From Rubrimonas cliftonensis (GTDB lineage Bacteria > Pseudomonadota > Alphaproteobacteria > Rhodobacterales > Rhodobacteraceae), in NCBI RefSeq assembly GCF_900107585.1, contig NZ_FNQM01000011.1, forward strand, positions 62,001 through 126,000: a stretch of DNA of 64,000 nucleotides, given 5' to 3'. Positions within the stretch are counted from its first letter, which is position 1. Each line of letters begins with the position of its first letter. The notes beneath the pieces are model-generated. The model worked only from the letters and a program-made list of their open reading frames with translations. It was not told the DNA's origin and did not search any database. The translations under genes were made by a program, and so were the position numbers. Positions 54,142-63,152 of the stretch are shown here, piece by piece.

Positions 54142-55994
54142 GCGGCCTTCTCCAACGCCGTTTTCTTCATGAACATGATCGCGCGGTCCTTCTCCAAGAG
54201 CTTGAGCGGCGTGTCCCCAAGCGCGAAGGAGACGGCGCCGGAGGAGGAGACCTTCGCCACGACAACCGGTGCGTCCTCGCCAGACGCCTCGGGGACGCCG
54301 GCGCGCTCGCCGGGCTCGAGCAGGGCGAGGCGCCATCCGGCGCGCAGGCGCGCGGCGAGCGCCTCGCTGTCCCAGCCGTCGCCCATCAGCACCCGGCCGC
54401 GCGCGGCGGGGCGCAGGCCCTCCCCGTCGGCGGTGCGGTGGCTGGCGAGCTGGACGGTGTTGCGCGCCCCGAGCTCCGGCCCGAACTGCGAGCAGACCAG
54501 CGCGTTGTAGGCGTCGTCGTCGCTCAGCGCGAGCAGGCGCTGATAGGCGCCGAGGTCCACCCGCTCGCCGGCCAGCTCCGACAGGATCTCGCCGGCGTAG
54601 ACGCTGACGCCCTTCGTGCGGCGCCCGGCGCGCAGGCGATAGGGGTTGTGGTCCGCCATGAGCACCGGCGCGCCGGCCTGCGCCAGCGCCGCGGCGAGCG
54701 CGGACGACCAGGGCCCGGCCCCGACGATCAGCACGCCATGCTCAGGCCCGCTCGCCAGCCCCAGCCACTGCGCCAGCGGGCGCAGCGTGAAGCCGTGCGC
54801 GATGACGGTGGCGAAGACGACGGCGAAGGCGAGCGGCGTGAGCGCCTCGGCGTCCTCGTAGCCGGCCTGAACCATCAGCCCGCCGAAGAGCCCCGAGACG
54901 GCGACGGCGACGATGCCGCGCGGCGCCACCCAGGCCGCCAGCAGGCGCACCCGCCAGCCCAGCCCCGCGCCGATCGTGGCGACGAACACGCTCACCGGGC
55001 GGACGACGAACATCAGCACGGCGAGAAAGCCGACGGCCGGCCAGCCCAGCGCCAGCAGCGCGGCGGGGTCGAGGGTAGCGCTCAGGACCACGAAGAGGCC
55101 CGATACGAGCAGGACCGTGACGTATTCCTTCAGCCGCCTCACCTGGTCGATCTCCGCCAGCCCGGTGTTGGCGAGCGTCACCCCCAGGACGGTGACGGCG
55201 ACGAGCCCGGCCTCCTTCTGCATCAGATTGGCCAGCAGGAACGCCACAAGCGCCGCGGCCAGCACCAGCGGCCCCTTGATGAACTCCGGCGTCAGCCCGA
55301 GGTGGATCGCCTTGCTGATGCCGCGCCCCAGCAGGTGGCCGAGCGCGGCCGACGCGGCGACCGCGCCGAGCGTCAGCAGCACCTCGCGCACGGCCAGCCC
55401 CTCCTCGCCCAGCCGGCCGTCCCCGATCACGCCTTCGCCGAGCAGGCCCGGCGCGCCCACCGCCGCCAGCGTCGCGATCTCGAAGACGATCACCGCCAGC
55501 ATCGCGCCGACGGGGTCGTTGACGATGCCCTCCCATTTCAGCAGGGCGGCGGGCTCATGGTGAAGCCGCGCCTGCCGCAGCAGCGGCATGATGACGGTGG
55601 GGCCGGTGACGACGAGGATGCCGCCGAACAGCAGCGCCGTGGGCCATGAGAGCTCCATGATGTAGACGCCGGCCAGCGCCGCCCCCGCCCAGGAAAGCGG
55701 GGCCCCGATGAAGACGAGCCGCCAGACGCCAGGCCCGACCTCGCGCAGATCGGAGAGACGCAGGTGCAGACCGCCCTCGAACAGGATGATCGCCACCGCA
55801 AGGCTGATCATCGGCTGCATCAGGTCGCCGAAATCCTGCTCCGGATCGACCAGCCCCAGCCCCGGCCCCGCGATCAGGCCGGCGGCGGCCAGGAACACGA
55901 TGCCCGGCGCCTTCACGCGCCACGCCAACCACTGCGCCGCGACCGCGAGCGCGGCGATCAGGACCAGCTTCTCGATCAGACCGGCTTCTTCCAT
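54138..55994 (-). CDS. Cation:proton antiporter, CPA1/CPA2 type with TrkA-N domain
   Basis: A 618-residue inner-membrane antiporter. About 12 hydrophobic segments fill residues 5-395, with LFEGGLHLRLSDL, GGILVVTGPTVIMPLLRQ and LLKWEGIVNDPVGAMLAV as the Na+/H+ exchanger-family signatures. A C-terminal regulatory Rossmann domain follows (HGVLIVGAGPWSSALAAALAQAGAPVLMADHN near residue 410), then a small RCK-C-like tail. Sodium or potassium export is expected. The ATG at 55994 follows AGGGGG. It starts a three-gene operon with the unknown and GNAT genes. Confidence 0.92.
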   Translation of the reverse strand: MEEAGLIEKLVLIAALAVAAQWLAWRVKAPGIVFLAAAGLIAGPGLGLVDPEQDFGDLMQPMISLAVAIILFEGGLHLRLSDLREVGPGVWRLVFIGAPLSWAGAALAGVYIMELSWPTALLFGGILVVTGPTVIMPLLRQARLHHEPAALLKWEGIVNDPVGAMLAVIVFEIATLAAVGAPGLLGEGVIGDGRLGEEGLAVREVLLTLGAVAASAALGHLLGRGISKAIHLGLTPEFIKGPLVLAAALVAFLLANLMQKEAGLVAVTVLGVTLANTGLAEIDQVRRLKEYVTVLLVSGLFVVLSATLDPAALLALGWPAVGFLAVLMFVVRPVSVFVATIGAGLGWRVRLLAAWVAPRGIVAVAVSGLFGGLMVQAGYEDAEALTPLAFAVVFATVIAHGFTLRPLAQWLGLASGPEHGVLIVGAGPWSSALAAALAQAGAPVLMADHNPYRLRAGRRTKGVSVYAGEILSELAGERVDLGAYQRLLALSDDDAYNALVCSQFGPELGARNTVQLASHRTADGEGLRPAARGRVLMGDGWDSEALAARLRAGWRLALLEPGERAGVPEASGEDAPVVVAKVSSSGAVSFALGDTPLKLLEKDRAIMFMKKTALEKAA

Positions 55995-56169
55995 GGACGC
56001 CCCCTTTGTGACCACAATCTCGAACCCGGCTGCGCATGCAAGGGCGCCGTCCCGAGATTGACGCGGCCGGCCGGCGTTCGCGCGGACGCAGGGAGGCCGG
56101 CGCGCGGCCCCTTGCGTCTGGGCGGACGCGAAGCCGAAACGCGCCGGAGGGCGAAAAGGTTGATCCGAC

Positions 56170-56202
56170 GAAAACGCCCCGCCGGCGCAGGCCGACGGGG
56201 CG
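56170..56202 (-). terminator. Intrinsic terminator of the AdoMet decarboxylase gene
   Basis: On the minus strand an 11-base stem (GCCCCGTCGGC with GCCGGCGGGGC, one G-T pair) with a 4-base loop is followed by GTTTTC. It lies 47 bases after the decarboxylase stop and before the antiporter gene. Confidence 0.7.
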
Positions 56203-56248
56203 CAAATCTCAGAGGCGTGGCGGCGCCCGCAGGCGCCTCGCCGCCCCG

Positions 56249-56749
56249 TCACTCGACGAGGCCATCTCCGCGCAGCAGTTCGTTGACCCGCACATCCTCG
56301 GCCGAGAACGCGTCGCGCAGGATGTCGACGGCCTTCCAGGGCTGGGCGTCGCCGCACATGAACACGTCGAACGCACCGTAACCGATCTCCGGCCAAGTGT
56401 GGACGCTGATGTGGCTCTCGGCCAGCACCGCCACGCCGCTCACGCCCTGCGGCGAGAACTTGTGGGTGTGGATGTGCAGCAGCGTCGCGCCGCAGGCGGT
56501 CACGCAGTCGCGGAACGCCTGCTGGATTCGCATCTCGTCGTCCAAGCCGGTTCCGCGCACCACCTCGATGATGAGATGCGTGCCCGCAAACGTCCTGCCA
56601 TCCCGACGGATGAAGTGATCCTCGCGGTCCGCGTCGAAAACGTCGCGAACAACAATGTCTGCACCACGATCCTCGATCGTGTTTTCTCCCTCATGGGTGG
56701 CGCCTGTCTCCAGGTCCATCCCCAGTCGGAAGAGGTGCGCCGTATCCAT
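56249..56749 (-). CDS. speD: S-adenosylmethionine decarboxylase proenzyme
   Basis: A 166-residue proenzyme that self-cleaves to form a pyruvoyl group and provides aminopropyl donor for spermidine. The cleavage serine is Ser112 in LAESHISVHTWPE, with His117 and Cys132 (FMCGDAQ) also present. This is the short bacterial/archaeal class (SpeH type). The ATG at 56749 has GGGGAGG 5 bases upstream. No spermidine synthase gene is adjacent. It has its own promoter and terminator, so it is likely monocistronic. Confidence 0.94.
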   Translation of the reverse strand: MDTAHLFRLGMDLETGATHEGENTIEDRGADIVVRDVFDADREDHFIRRDGRTFAGTHLIIEVVRGTGLDDEMRIQQAFRDCVTACGATLLHIHTHKFSPQGVSGVAVLAESHISVHTWPEIGYGAFDVFMCGDAQPWKAVDILRDAFSAEDVRVNELLRGDGLVE

Positions 56750-56836
56750 GGCGGCCTCCCCTACCAGTAGACGATCCCAGCGGTCCCTTAGCGCCCCCCC
56801 ATGAGCGGGGTTGGGATCGGCGACCCTGTACTGGCG

Positions 56837-56865
56837 GAGATACCGATTCCGCCCGCATCGATCAA
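56837..56865 (-). promoter_or_regulatory. Predicted promoter of the AdoMet decarboxylase gene
   Basis: On the minus strand TTGATC (56860-56865) and TATCTC (56837-56842) are spaced by 17 bases. The resulting leader of about 80 bases contains a small hairpin of CCCC and GGGG around 56795-56812, and could be a site of control by polyamines, though nothing specific is recognised. Confidence 0.4.
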
Positions 56866-57006
56866 GTGAAGGTTTGGCGGCGCAATCAGAAAAAAAGCTT
56901 GCTGCGCCGATCGCGGCGCGCCCGGAACATTCATGCGCAGCCGCGGCGGCGCACGCATGTTTCTCCGCATGGTTCGCGGCATGGTCCTCGGGCGGCCCGT
57001 CTCGGC

Positions 57007-57975
57007 TCAGCCGCCCAGAGCCGGCGGTCCCGCGGCGGCGGCGCGGCGCGACGCCCTGCCGAGCGCGCGCTCGCGCAGCGCGATGAAGAGCGCGGCGCCG
57101 ACGACGATGGTCGCGCCCGCCCATGTCCAGCCGTCCACGGTTTCGCCGAAGAGCGCCCATCCCGCCAGGGCCGCGGCTGGCAGACGGAGGTAGCTGACCG
57201 GCGCGACGAAGCTCGCCTCGGCCGCCGCCAGCGCGCGGATGTCGGCGTAGCCCCGCAGCGAGGAGGCCGCCGCCAGCAGCGCCAGCGTGAACCAGACCCA
57301 GCCCGCGGAGGGCAGCTCCCAGAACGGCAGGGCCAGCGGCAGGGTCATCACCGCGCTGAGAATGCCGGACGTCGCAAACACGGCGTTGGCGCCGTCGGCC
57401 CGCGCGGCGATCTTGCCGATCAGCAGCGCCAGCGCGAAGCAGAGCGACGACGCGACGGCGGCGGCGGCGCCGATCTCGAACGCCGCGAAGCCCGGCCGCA
57501 GCACCACCAGCGCGCCGAGAAAGCCGACGCCGACCGCAACCCAGCGCCGCAGGCCGACATGCTCACCCACCATCGCCGGCGCCAGCATCGTCGAGAAGAC
57601 CGGCGCCAGGAAGAAGAGGATCGTCGCCATCGCCAGCGGCAGCGTCCAGATCGCGTAGAAGCCCAGATTGATGGCGACCGCGATGAGCAGCCCCCGGATC
57701 AGGTGCAGGCCGGGCCGCTTCAGCGAGAACGGCGAGGGAATGCGCGGCCGCGCATCCGCCTTGCTCCGCAGCAGCAGGGGGGCGAGGAACAGCAGCCCCA
57801 CCACCGAGCGCAGGAAGGCGATCATGGAGGTGTGCAGCTCCGGCGTCAGCTGACGCACGAACACCGTCATCCCGGTGGCCCCGAGCACCGATAGCAGCAT
57901 CCAGCCCGCGCCGCGCAGGTTCGCCGCGAGCGCCGCGTCGGCGGCGCCCTGCGCTTTAACGGGAGCGGCTGGCAT
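57007..57975 (-). CDS. DMT superfamily EamA-type exporter
   Basis: A 322-residue inner-membrane protein with ten predicted helices arranged as two EamA repeats; the segment AIWTLPLAMATILFFLAPVFSTMLAPAMVGEHVGLRRWVAVGVGFLGALVVLRP near residue 105-160 is typical of the first half. Such proteins export metabolites or amino acids; the substrate cannot be told. The ATG at 57975 has GAGGAGA 11 bases upstream. It is divergent from the TPR protein gene. Confidence 0.9.
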   Translation of the reverse strand: MPAAPVKAQGAADAALAANLRGAGWMLLSVLGATGMTVFVRQLTPELHTSMIAFLRSVVGLLFLAPLLLRSKADARPRIPSPFSLKRPGLHLIRGLLIAVAINLGFYAIWTLPLAMATILFFLAPVFSTMLAPAMVGEHVGLRRWVAVGVGFLGALVVLRPGFAAFEIGAAAAVASSLCFALALLIGKIAARADGANAVFATSGILSAVMTLPLALPFWELPSAGWVWFTLALLAAASSLRGYADIRALAAAEASFVAPVSYLRLPAAALAGWALFGETVDGWTWAGATIVVGAALFIALRERALGRASRRAAAAGPPALGG

Positions 57976-58123
57976 GGTCCACGTTCTCCTCGATGGCGAA
58001 GCAGACGCTCGGCCGGATTGACGGCCGCGGTCAAGCCCGAGGGCGCGGCGCGCGGCGACAGGGCGTCGGGCGCGCGCAGGGGCGACGCCTTGTGATCCGC
58101 CGCGCGGCGCCCATACTCCCCGC

Positions 58124-58999
58124 ATGGTCGAAACTCTCAGCAACACTCCGCCGACGGCGCTTCGACGCTGGGCCGCAGCGGCGGCGCGCGCGGCCTTCGC
58201 ATCCGCTTTTCTCCTTGCCGGCGGGAGCGGCGCGCTCGCCCAGGGCGCGACCTTCCTGTCGGTCTGCGGCCAGCGCGGCGTCAGCGCCGCGGAGCTCGTG
58301 CGGACCTGCTCCCGCGCCATGGCGGCGGAGGACATCACGCGCTCGCAGCGGGCGGCGGCGGCGCTCAATCTCGGCGCGGCGCTGCTGGAGCTCGGCGACG
58401 CCGAAGGCGCCCTGGCCGCCTATGACGGCGCGCTGAGCCTGTCGCCGGGCGCGGCGCTCGGCCACGCCGGCCGCGCGGACGCCAACGCCGCGCTGGGGCG
58501 CATCGGCGAGGCTGCGGTGGACTGGAACCGCGCCGTGGACGCCGCGCCGTCCGACCCCGACATGCGTGCCGGGCGCGGCGCGTTCCGGCTGCGCGCCGGA
58601 AACCCGGGCGGCGCGCTTGAGGACTTCGATCGCGCGCTCTCGCGGCGACCGTCGGACCGGGCCCTGCGCTACAACCGCGCGCTGGCCCTCGGCGTGCTCG
58701 GGCGGGAGGTCGAGGCGTCGGCCGTGCTCGGCGCGCTGACCCGCGAAGACCCCGACGACGCCGCGGCGCGGCTCTATCGCGCGCGTCTGCTCGCAGACCG
58801 GGAGCCGGAGGCCGCGCTGCAGGAACTCGCGCGCGTGGTCGCCCTGCGGCCGGAATGGCCGCAGCCCGAACTCGAGCGGGGCGCCATCCTCGACCGGCTG
58901 GGCAGGCGACCCGAGGCGGACGAGGCGTATCTGCGCGCGTGGAACCTCGGCCACAGATCCGAGGCGCTGAACGCGCGCGTGCTCTCCATGGGCAAGTGA
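58124..58999 (+). CDS. Exported tetratricopeptide repeat protein
   Basis: A 291-residue protein with a long signal peptide (cleavage after LAGGSGALAQ near residue 40) and about five TPR units between residues 75 and 285, each with the small-large-aromatic pattern (for example ALNLGAALLELGDAEGALAAYDGALSLSPG). TPR proteins scaffold other proteins; partner unknown. It is followed 9 bases later by the end of a tRNA gene on the opposite strand. Confidence 0.88.
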   Translation: MVETLSNTPPTALRRWAAAAARAAFASAFLLAGGSGALAQGATFLSVCGQRGVSAAELVRTCSRAMAAEDITRSQRAAAALNLGAALLELGDAEGALAAYDGALSLSPGAALGHAGRADANAALGRIGEAAVDWNRAVDAAPSDPDMRAGRGAFRLRAGNPGGALEDFDRALSRRPSDRALRYNRALALGVLGREVEASAVLGALTREDPDDAAARLYRARLLADREPEAALQELARVVALRPEWPQPELERGAILDRLGRRPEADEAYLRAWNLGHRSEALNARVLSMGK

Positions 59000-59008
59000 G
59001 GGCGACGG

Positions 59009-59081
59009 CGCCGGTGGAGGGACTCGAACCCCCGGCCTTCGCTTTACAAGAGCGCTGCTCTACCAACTGAGCTACACCGGC
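59009..59081 (-). tRNA. tRNA-Thr (anticodon UGU)
   Basis: A complete cloverleaf is seen on the minus strand: acceptor GCCGGTG paired with CACCGGC, D-stem GCTC/GAGC, anticodon loop CTTGTAA with TGT at 34-36, T-arm GGGGGTTCGAGTCCCTC. The anticodon stem has the G27-A43 mismatch common in this tRNA. The discriminator base is G and no CCA is encoded, so CCA is added after transcription. Confidence 0.95.
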
Positions 59082-59335
59082 CTGCGGCTCCTCTACCCGG
59101 CGCCGCGGCGCCCATCAAGCGCGGCGTGCTTCGGGACGGGCGCAGGGACACGCGGCGTCCGCGATTGCGCGGAGCTCCGCTCATCCACGACGCGGCGCGC
59201 CGCATCCGACGAATGGACGATGCGACGGCGGAGATGCGCGCAGGGGGCGCCGCAGGTCCGCACGGCGGCGGGCTCGGAACGCGGCCTTGCATGTCGCCGG
59301 CGCGGCTGGCGGCGCCGGAGCGCGTCCCGACCGCT

Positions 59336-59899
59336 TCAGGCGCGCTCGACGTATTCGAAGGTCTCGGTGTTGACCACGATGCGCTCGCCTGCGCCGACGA
59401 AGGGCGGCACCATCACGCGCACGCCGTTGTCGAGGGTCGCGGGCTTGAAGCTGTTGGCCGCCGTCTGGCCCTTCACGACCGGCTCCGTCTCGGCGATCTC
59501 GCAGATCACCTTCTCCGGCAGGGCCGCGCTGAGCGCCTCGGCCTCGTGATACTCGATCGTGACGGTCATCCCGTCCTGCAGGAAAGGCCGCCGGTCGCCG
59601 AGGATGTCGGCCGGCAGCTCGATCTGCTCGAACGTCTCCGCGTCCATGAACACCAGCATGTCCTCCTGCTGATACAGGAACTGCTGGTCCTTCTGCTCAA
59701 GGCGCACGCGCTCGACCTTGTCGGCGGAGCGGAACCGCTCGTTCAGCTTGCGGCCGTCACGGATGTTCTTGAGCTCGACCTGCGCGAAGGCGCCGCCCTT
59801 GCCGGGCTTCACATGATCGGTCTTGACCGCGATCCAGAGACCGCCGTCATGCTCCAGAATGTTGCCGGGGCGGATTTCGTTGCCGTTAATCTTGGCCAT
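59336..59899 (-). CDS. efp: Translation elongation factor P
   Basis: A 187-residue factor that rescues ribosomes at polyproline stretches. The loop [17 protein letters not shown] near residue 30 has the Lys that is modified in enterobacteria; [17 protein letters not shown] and [40 protein letters not shown] are conserved. No EpmA or EpmB gene is adjacent. Many proteins in this window are proline-rich, so EF-P should matter to this host. Confidence 0.97.
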   Translation of the reverse strand: MAKINGNEIRPGNILEHDGGLWIAVKTDHVKPGKGGAFAQVELKNIRDGRKLNERFRSADKVERVRLEQKDQQFLYQQEDMLVFMDAETFEQIELPADILGDRRPFLQDGMTVTIEYHEAEALSAALPEKVICEIAETEPVVKGQTAANSFKPATLDNGVRVMVPPFVGAGERIVVNTETFEYVERA

Positions 59900-59947
59900 G
59901 GTCGAACCTCTCGCGGAAACGGGCGCAACGATGGCGCGTCGCGCCCG

Positions 59948-59976
59948 CCTATAGCCCCGGTCCGGCGGTGCGGCAA
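59948..59976 (-). promoter_or_regulatory. Predicted efp promoter
   Basis: On the minus strand TTGCCG (59971-59976) and TATAGG (59948-59953) stand 17 bases apart. The leader to the efp ATG at 59899 would be about 42 bases. Confidence 0.55.
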
Positions 59977-60016
59977 GCAGCGCCACGGCTCCCGGTTCGA
60001 GAGGTCCGGCGCCGCG

Positions 60017-60868
60017 TCATGCGTCGAGCAGGCGCACCATGACGACATAGTAGCACCGGCCGCGCAACGCGACTCCGCTGGTCGTGACCATGCAGCGCTG
60101 CGCGATCGCGCCGTTGAAGGTGAAGTGGACGCTGTCCGTCACGGCGTTGCGGCCCACCATCTCCTCCGGCGTGGCGGCAAGGTCCAGCTCCACGCCGGTC
60201 GCCTCCAGAATCGTGAGCCGCGGCGTCTCAAACCGCGCGAGACCGAAGAGATCGCGGGCGGAGCGGTTCATGTAGTGCAGCCTCTGGGCGCCGTCGGCCA
60301 CCAGAACCGGGTCCGGCACGATGTCGAGCCCTGCGCGCAGGTCGTTTTCCGGGATGTTCACCCCGGCGAAGGCGTTAACCGTCCCGTCCTCGTCGAGCAG
60401 CGGCGCGAGCAGCCGCCGCCAGCGCGACACGAACACCCCCGCTGGCGGTTCGTGCACGCTGAGCACGATCTCGCGCCGGCGCCCCGCCTCGGCGTAGAGC
60501 GCCTCGAAGAAATCCGAGATGTGGCCGCCGAACATCCTGACGGTCTGGCCGGTCATGTCCCGCCCGAAATGGTCGGCGATGCCGGGCCCGTAGTGGCGGT
60601 ATCGCAGGTCGCTGGCGGGGTCGTCGCGCTCCAGCAGCATGAGCCAGTCGCGCACGCCGGAGAACGTCTTCACGTCGATGGATCGGCGCCACAGCCTGCC
60701 TTGCGCGTCGGCCGCGTCGCGCAGGTTGCCGGCGAAGCGCGCGAGGACCGGATGGGCGAGTTCGAGATCGGCGGGGGACCAGCGCACGAAGGGCGGCATC
60801 CGGCCCTGGGCCAGGAACGCCGGGGCGAACGCGCGCGCAACATCCAGACCCTCGTCATCCCGGCTCAT
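60017..60868 (-). CDS. PAS-domain protein of unknown function
   Basis: A 283-residue cytoplasmic protein with two sensor-like parts: an N-terminal PAS-like domain (about 60-165, with RHYGPGIADHFGRDMTGQTV) related to those that carry a HYG pattern, and a second PAS-like part (about 185-280, with DPVLVADGAQRLHYMNRSARDLFG). No kinase, cyclase or DNA-binding output is present. It may act as a stand-alone sensor or partner of another regulator. It lies between the amine-catabolic gene and efp on the same strand, with its own ATG at 60868. Confidence 0.8.
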   Translation of the reverse strand: MSRDDEGLDVARAFAPAFLAQGRMPPFVRWSPADLELAHPVLARFAGNLRDAADAQGRLWRRSIDVKTFSGVRDWLMLLERDDPASDLRYRHYGPGIADHFGRDMTGQTVRMFGGHISDFFEALYAEAGRRREIVLSVHEPPAGVFVSRWRRLLAPLLDEDGTVNAFAGVNIPENDLRAGLDIVPDPVLVADGAQRLHYMNRSARDLFGLARFETPRLTILEATGVELDLAATPEEMVGRNAVTDSVHFTFNGAIAQRCMVTTSGVALRGRCYYVVMVRLLDA

Positions 60869-60928
60869 CGGCGGCCAGTTCCTGAAAGCGCGGGGCTGAA
60901 ACGCGCGCCCCGCCGCAAGAGTGCGCCA

Positions 60929-62968
60929 TCAGAGAGCGTTTGTCAGGCGCAACGCGTCGTAAACCGCGGCGTGGATGTTGCGGCTGGCGACCGCGTCGCC
61001 GATCCGGAAGAGCGCGAAGCCCTCCGCCAGCGGCTGCGCCCGGCCTTCGCGGAAAGCCTCCATCGCCACCGCGCCGCGGTTGGACGAGCCGTCCTTCAGC
61101 GCGAAGTAGAGGTCATCGAGCGGGGTCGCGCCGTGCTCCACGACGACCTGATCGACCTCCCGCTCCACCGTCGCCTCGCCATACTCGTCCCAGAGCAGCG
61201 CGCGCAGGCGGTTGCCCTCGCGCCGCACCCCGCGCAGCCGCAGGTTCAGCGTCGCGCGCACGCCATGGCGCGAGAAGGCGCGGAAATAGGGCGGGAACGA
61301 GGTGCCGCCGACATCGGGACCGAGGGTGCGCTCAGGCGTGACGATCTCCACCCGCGACCCGGCCTCGGCGAGGAACTCCGCCACGGTCAGGCCGGCATGG
61401 GCGCCGTTGTCGTCGAACACCAGCACCTCGCGCGCGGGCTTGGCGGCGCCGGAGAGGATGTCCCACGAGGTCGTGGCGAGTTCTTCGCCCTCGCTCAGGA
61501 AACCGGTGCAGGGCAGACCGCCGGTCGCGATGATCGCGACGTCCGGGCCTTCCGCCAGGACGTCCTCCGCCTCGGCCCAGGCGTTCAGCCGCATGTCCAC
61601 GCCGCGCCGCGCGCATTCCGCCACGCGCCAGTCGATGATCCCGAGGATTTCGCGTCGCCGCTTCAGCGCCGCCGTCAGCCGAACCTGCCCGCCCGGCTCG
61701 TCGGCGGCCTCTAACAGCGTGACCGAGTGGCCGCGCGCCGCCGCGACCCGCGCCGCCTCCAGCCCGCCGGGTCCGGCGCCGACCACCACGACCTTGCGCC
61801 GCGGCCCCTCCGAGCGCGAGATGACATGGGGCATCGTCGCCTCGCGGCCGGTCGCGGGGTTGTGGATGCACACCGCCTCGCCCTGGTAGATGCTGTCGAT
61901 GCAGTAGCCCATGCCGACGCAGGGCCTGATCTCGGCCTCCAGCCCCGCCATGATCTTCCGCACGATGTGCGGGTCGGCCATGTGGGCGCGCGTCATGCCC
62001 ACGAGGTCGAGCTTGCCGGCCTCGACGGCGTGGCGCGCGGTCGCAACGTCCTGAATGCGGCTGGCGTGCATGGTGGTGATCCGCGCCGCCTCGCGCACCT
62101 CGCCCGCGAAGTCGAGATGCGGGCCGGAGCGCTCGCCCATGCCGGGGATGACGCGGCTGAGGCCCTCCTCGGTGTCGATATGGCCGCGGATGACGTTGAT
62201 GAAGTCGATGGCGCCGGAGGCCGCCAGACGACGCGCGATCTCCAGCCCTTCGCGCCTGTCGATCCCACCGTCTTGCTGCTCGTCGCACACCATGCGGGCG
62301 CCGACGATGAAATCGGGGCCGACGCGCTTGCGGATCGCCTCGATCACGCGGTTTCCGAACGCCATGCGGCCGTCGAGGTCGCCGCCGAGGGCGTCGTCGC
62401 GACGGTTGGTGAGCGGCGACCAGAACTGGTCGATCAGGTGGCCGTAGCATTCCAGCTCGAAGCCATCGAGCCCGGCGGCCTGCACCTTCTCCGCCGCGTC
62501 GGCGTAGGCGGTCACGACGCGCTCCACGTCCCAGTCCTCCATCGCCTTTGGAAAGGCGCGGTGCGCGGGCTCGCGGATGTGCGAGGGCGCCAGCAGCGGC
62601 AGCCATTCGCCCTTGGCCCAGGTCCCGCGCCGACCGAGATGGGTGATCTGGATCATCACCGCCGCGCCGTGGGCGTGGACGTCCTCCGCGAGCCGCGCGA
62701 GCCAGTCCACGCATTCGTCGCGCCACAGCTCGATGTTGCCGAAGGCCTGCGGACTGTCGGGCGCCACGCAGGCCGAGCCGCCGATCATGGTCATGCCGAT
62801 GCCGCCCTTCGCCTTCTCCACATGGTAGAGGCGGTAGCGGTCCTTCGGCAGCCCGCCCTCGGTGTAGGCGGGCTCATGCGCGGTCGAGATCAGCCGGTTG
62901 CGCAGGGTCAGATGCTTAAGCGCGTAGGGCTGGAGCAGCGGGTCGGCCTTGGGGCGCGCGTCGAGCAT
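60929..62968 (-). CDS. NADH:flavin oxidoreductase, N-methylproline demethylase-like
   Basis: A 679-residue enzyme with an Old-Yellow-Enzyme barrel (residues 10-345), an iron-sulfur linker and FAD/NAD(P) Rossmann domains (GAGPGGLEAARVAAARG near 400). It resembles trimethylamine and dimethylglycine dehydrogenases and the StcD-type N-methylproline demethylases. The cluster linker RPCVGMGYCIDSIYQGEAVCIHN holds Cys350, Cys356 and Cys367, while the second Cys of the usual CxxCxxxC is Met353. The neighbouring gene is a reductase of a Rieske-type demethylase, which supports a role in breakdown of a methylated proline or betaine; the exact substrate is inferred. Confidence 0.8.
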   Translation of the reverse strand: MLDARPKADPLLQPYALKHLTLRNRLISTAHEPAYTEGGLPKDRYRLYHVEKAKGGIGMTMIGGSACVAPDSPQAFGNIELWRDECVDWLARLAEDVHAHGAAVMIQITHLGRRGTWAKGEWLPLLAPSHIREPAHRAFPKAMEDWDVERVVTAYADAAEKVQAAGLDGFELECYGHLIDQFWSPLTNRRDDALGGDLDGRMAFGNRVIEAIRKRVGPDFIVGARMVCDEQQDGGIDRREGLEIARRLAASGAIDFINVIRGHIDTEEGLSRVIPGMGERSGPHLDFAGEVREAARITTMHASRIQDVATARHAVEAGKLDLVGMTRAHMADPHIVRKIMAGLEAEIRPCVGMGYCIDSIYQGEAVCIHNPATGREATMPHVISRSEGPRRKVVVVGAGPGGLEAARVAAARGHSVTLLEAADEPGGQVRLTAALKRRREILGIIDWRVAECARRGVDMRLNAWAEAEDVLAEGPDVAIIATGGLPCTGFLSEGEELATTSWDILSGAAKPAREVLVFDDNGAHAGLTVAEFLAEAGSRVEIVTPERTLGPDVGGTSFPPYFRAFSRHGVRATLNLRLRGVRREGNRLRALLWDEYGEATVEREVDQVVVEHGATPLDDLYFALKDGSSNRGAVAMEAFREGRAQPLAEGFALFRIGDAVASRNIHAAVYDALRLTNAL

Positions 62969-62996
62969 GGTCTCTCTCCCGTTCCTCGCGCCCCCT

Positions 62997-63128
62997 CCCT
63001 CACCCCGGCCCTCTCCCGCAGGCGGGAGATGGGGCGCGAGCGGCGCGGACGGCGCCTCTGGTCTTCGTCGCGCCGGCCGCGGGGATGTCGCCCCCTCTCC
63101 CGCCTGCGGGAGAGGGCCGGGGTGAGGG
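62997..63128. repeat. Long inverted repeat between the two amine-catabolism genes
   Basis: Arms at 62997-63036 and 63089-63128 are 40 bases long with 1 mismatch (the outer 32 bases are perfect), separated by 52 bases. Each arm carries its own palindrome CTCCCGCAGGCGGGAG. The sequence type, with CTCACCCCGGCCCTCTCCCG, resembles dispersed intergenic repeats known from alphaproteobacterial genomes. A transcript could fold into a very stable stem, which might affect expression of the downstream gene. Confidence 0.9.
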
Positions 63129-63152
63129 CGTCGGTCGGCCTGCCCCGCAGCC

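Noticed and set aside
59126-61714. An 862-codon plus-strand frame
   Set aside because: It crosses efp, the PAS gene and the end of the flavin oxidoreductase gene in antisense; its composition is His/Arg/Val-rich and shows no domain.
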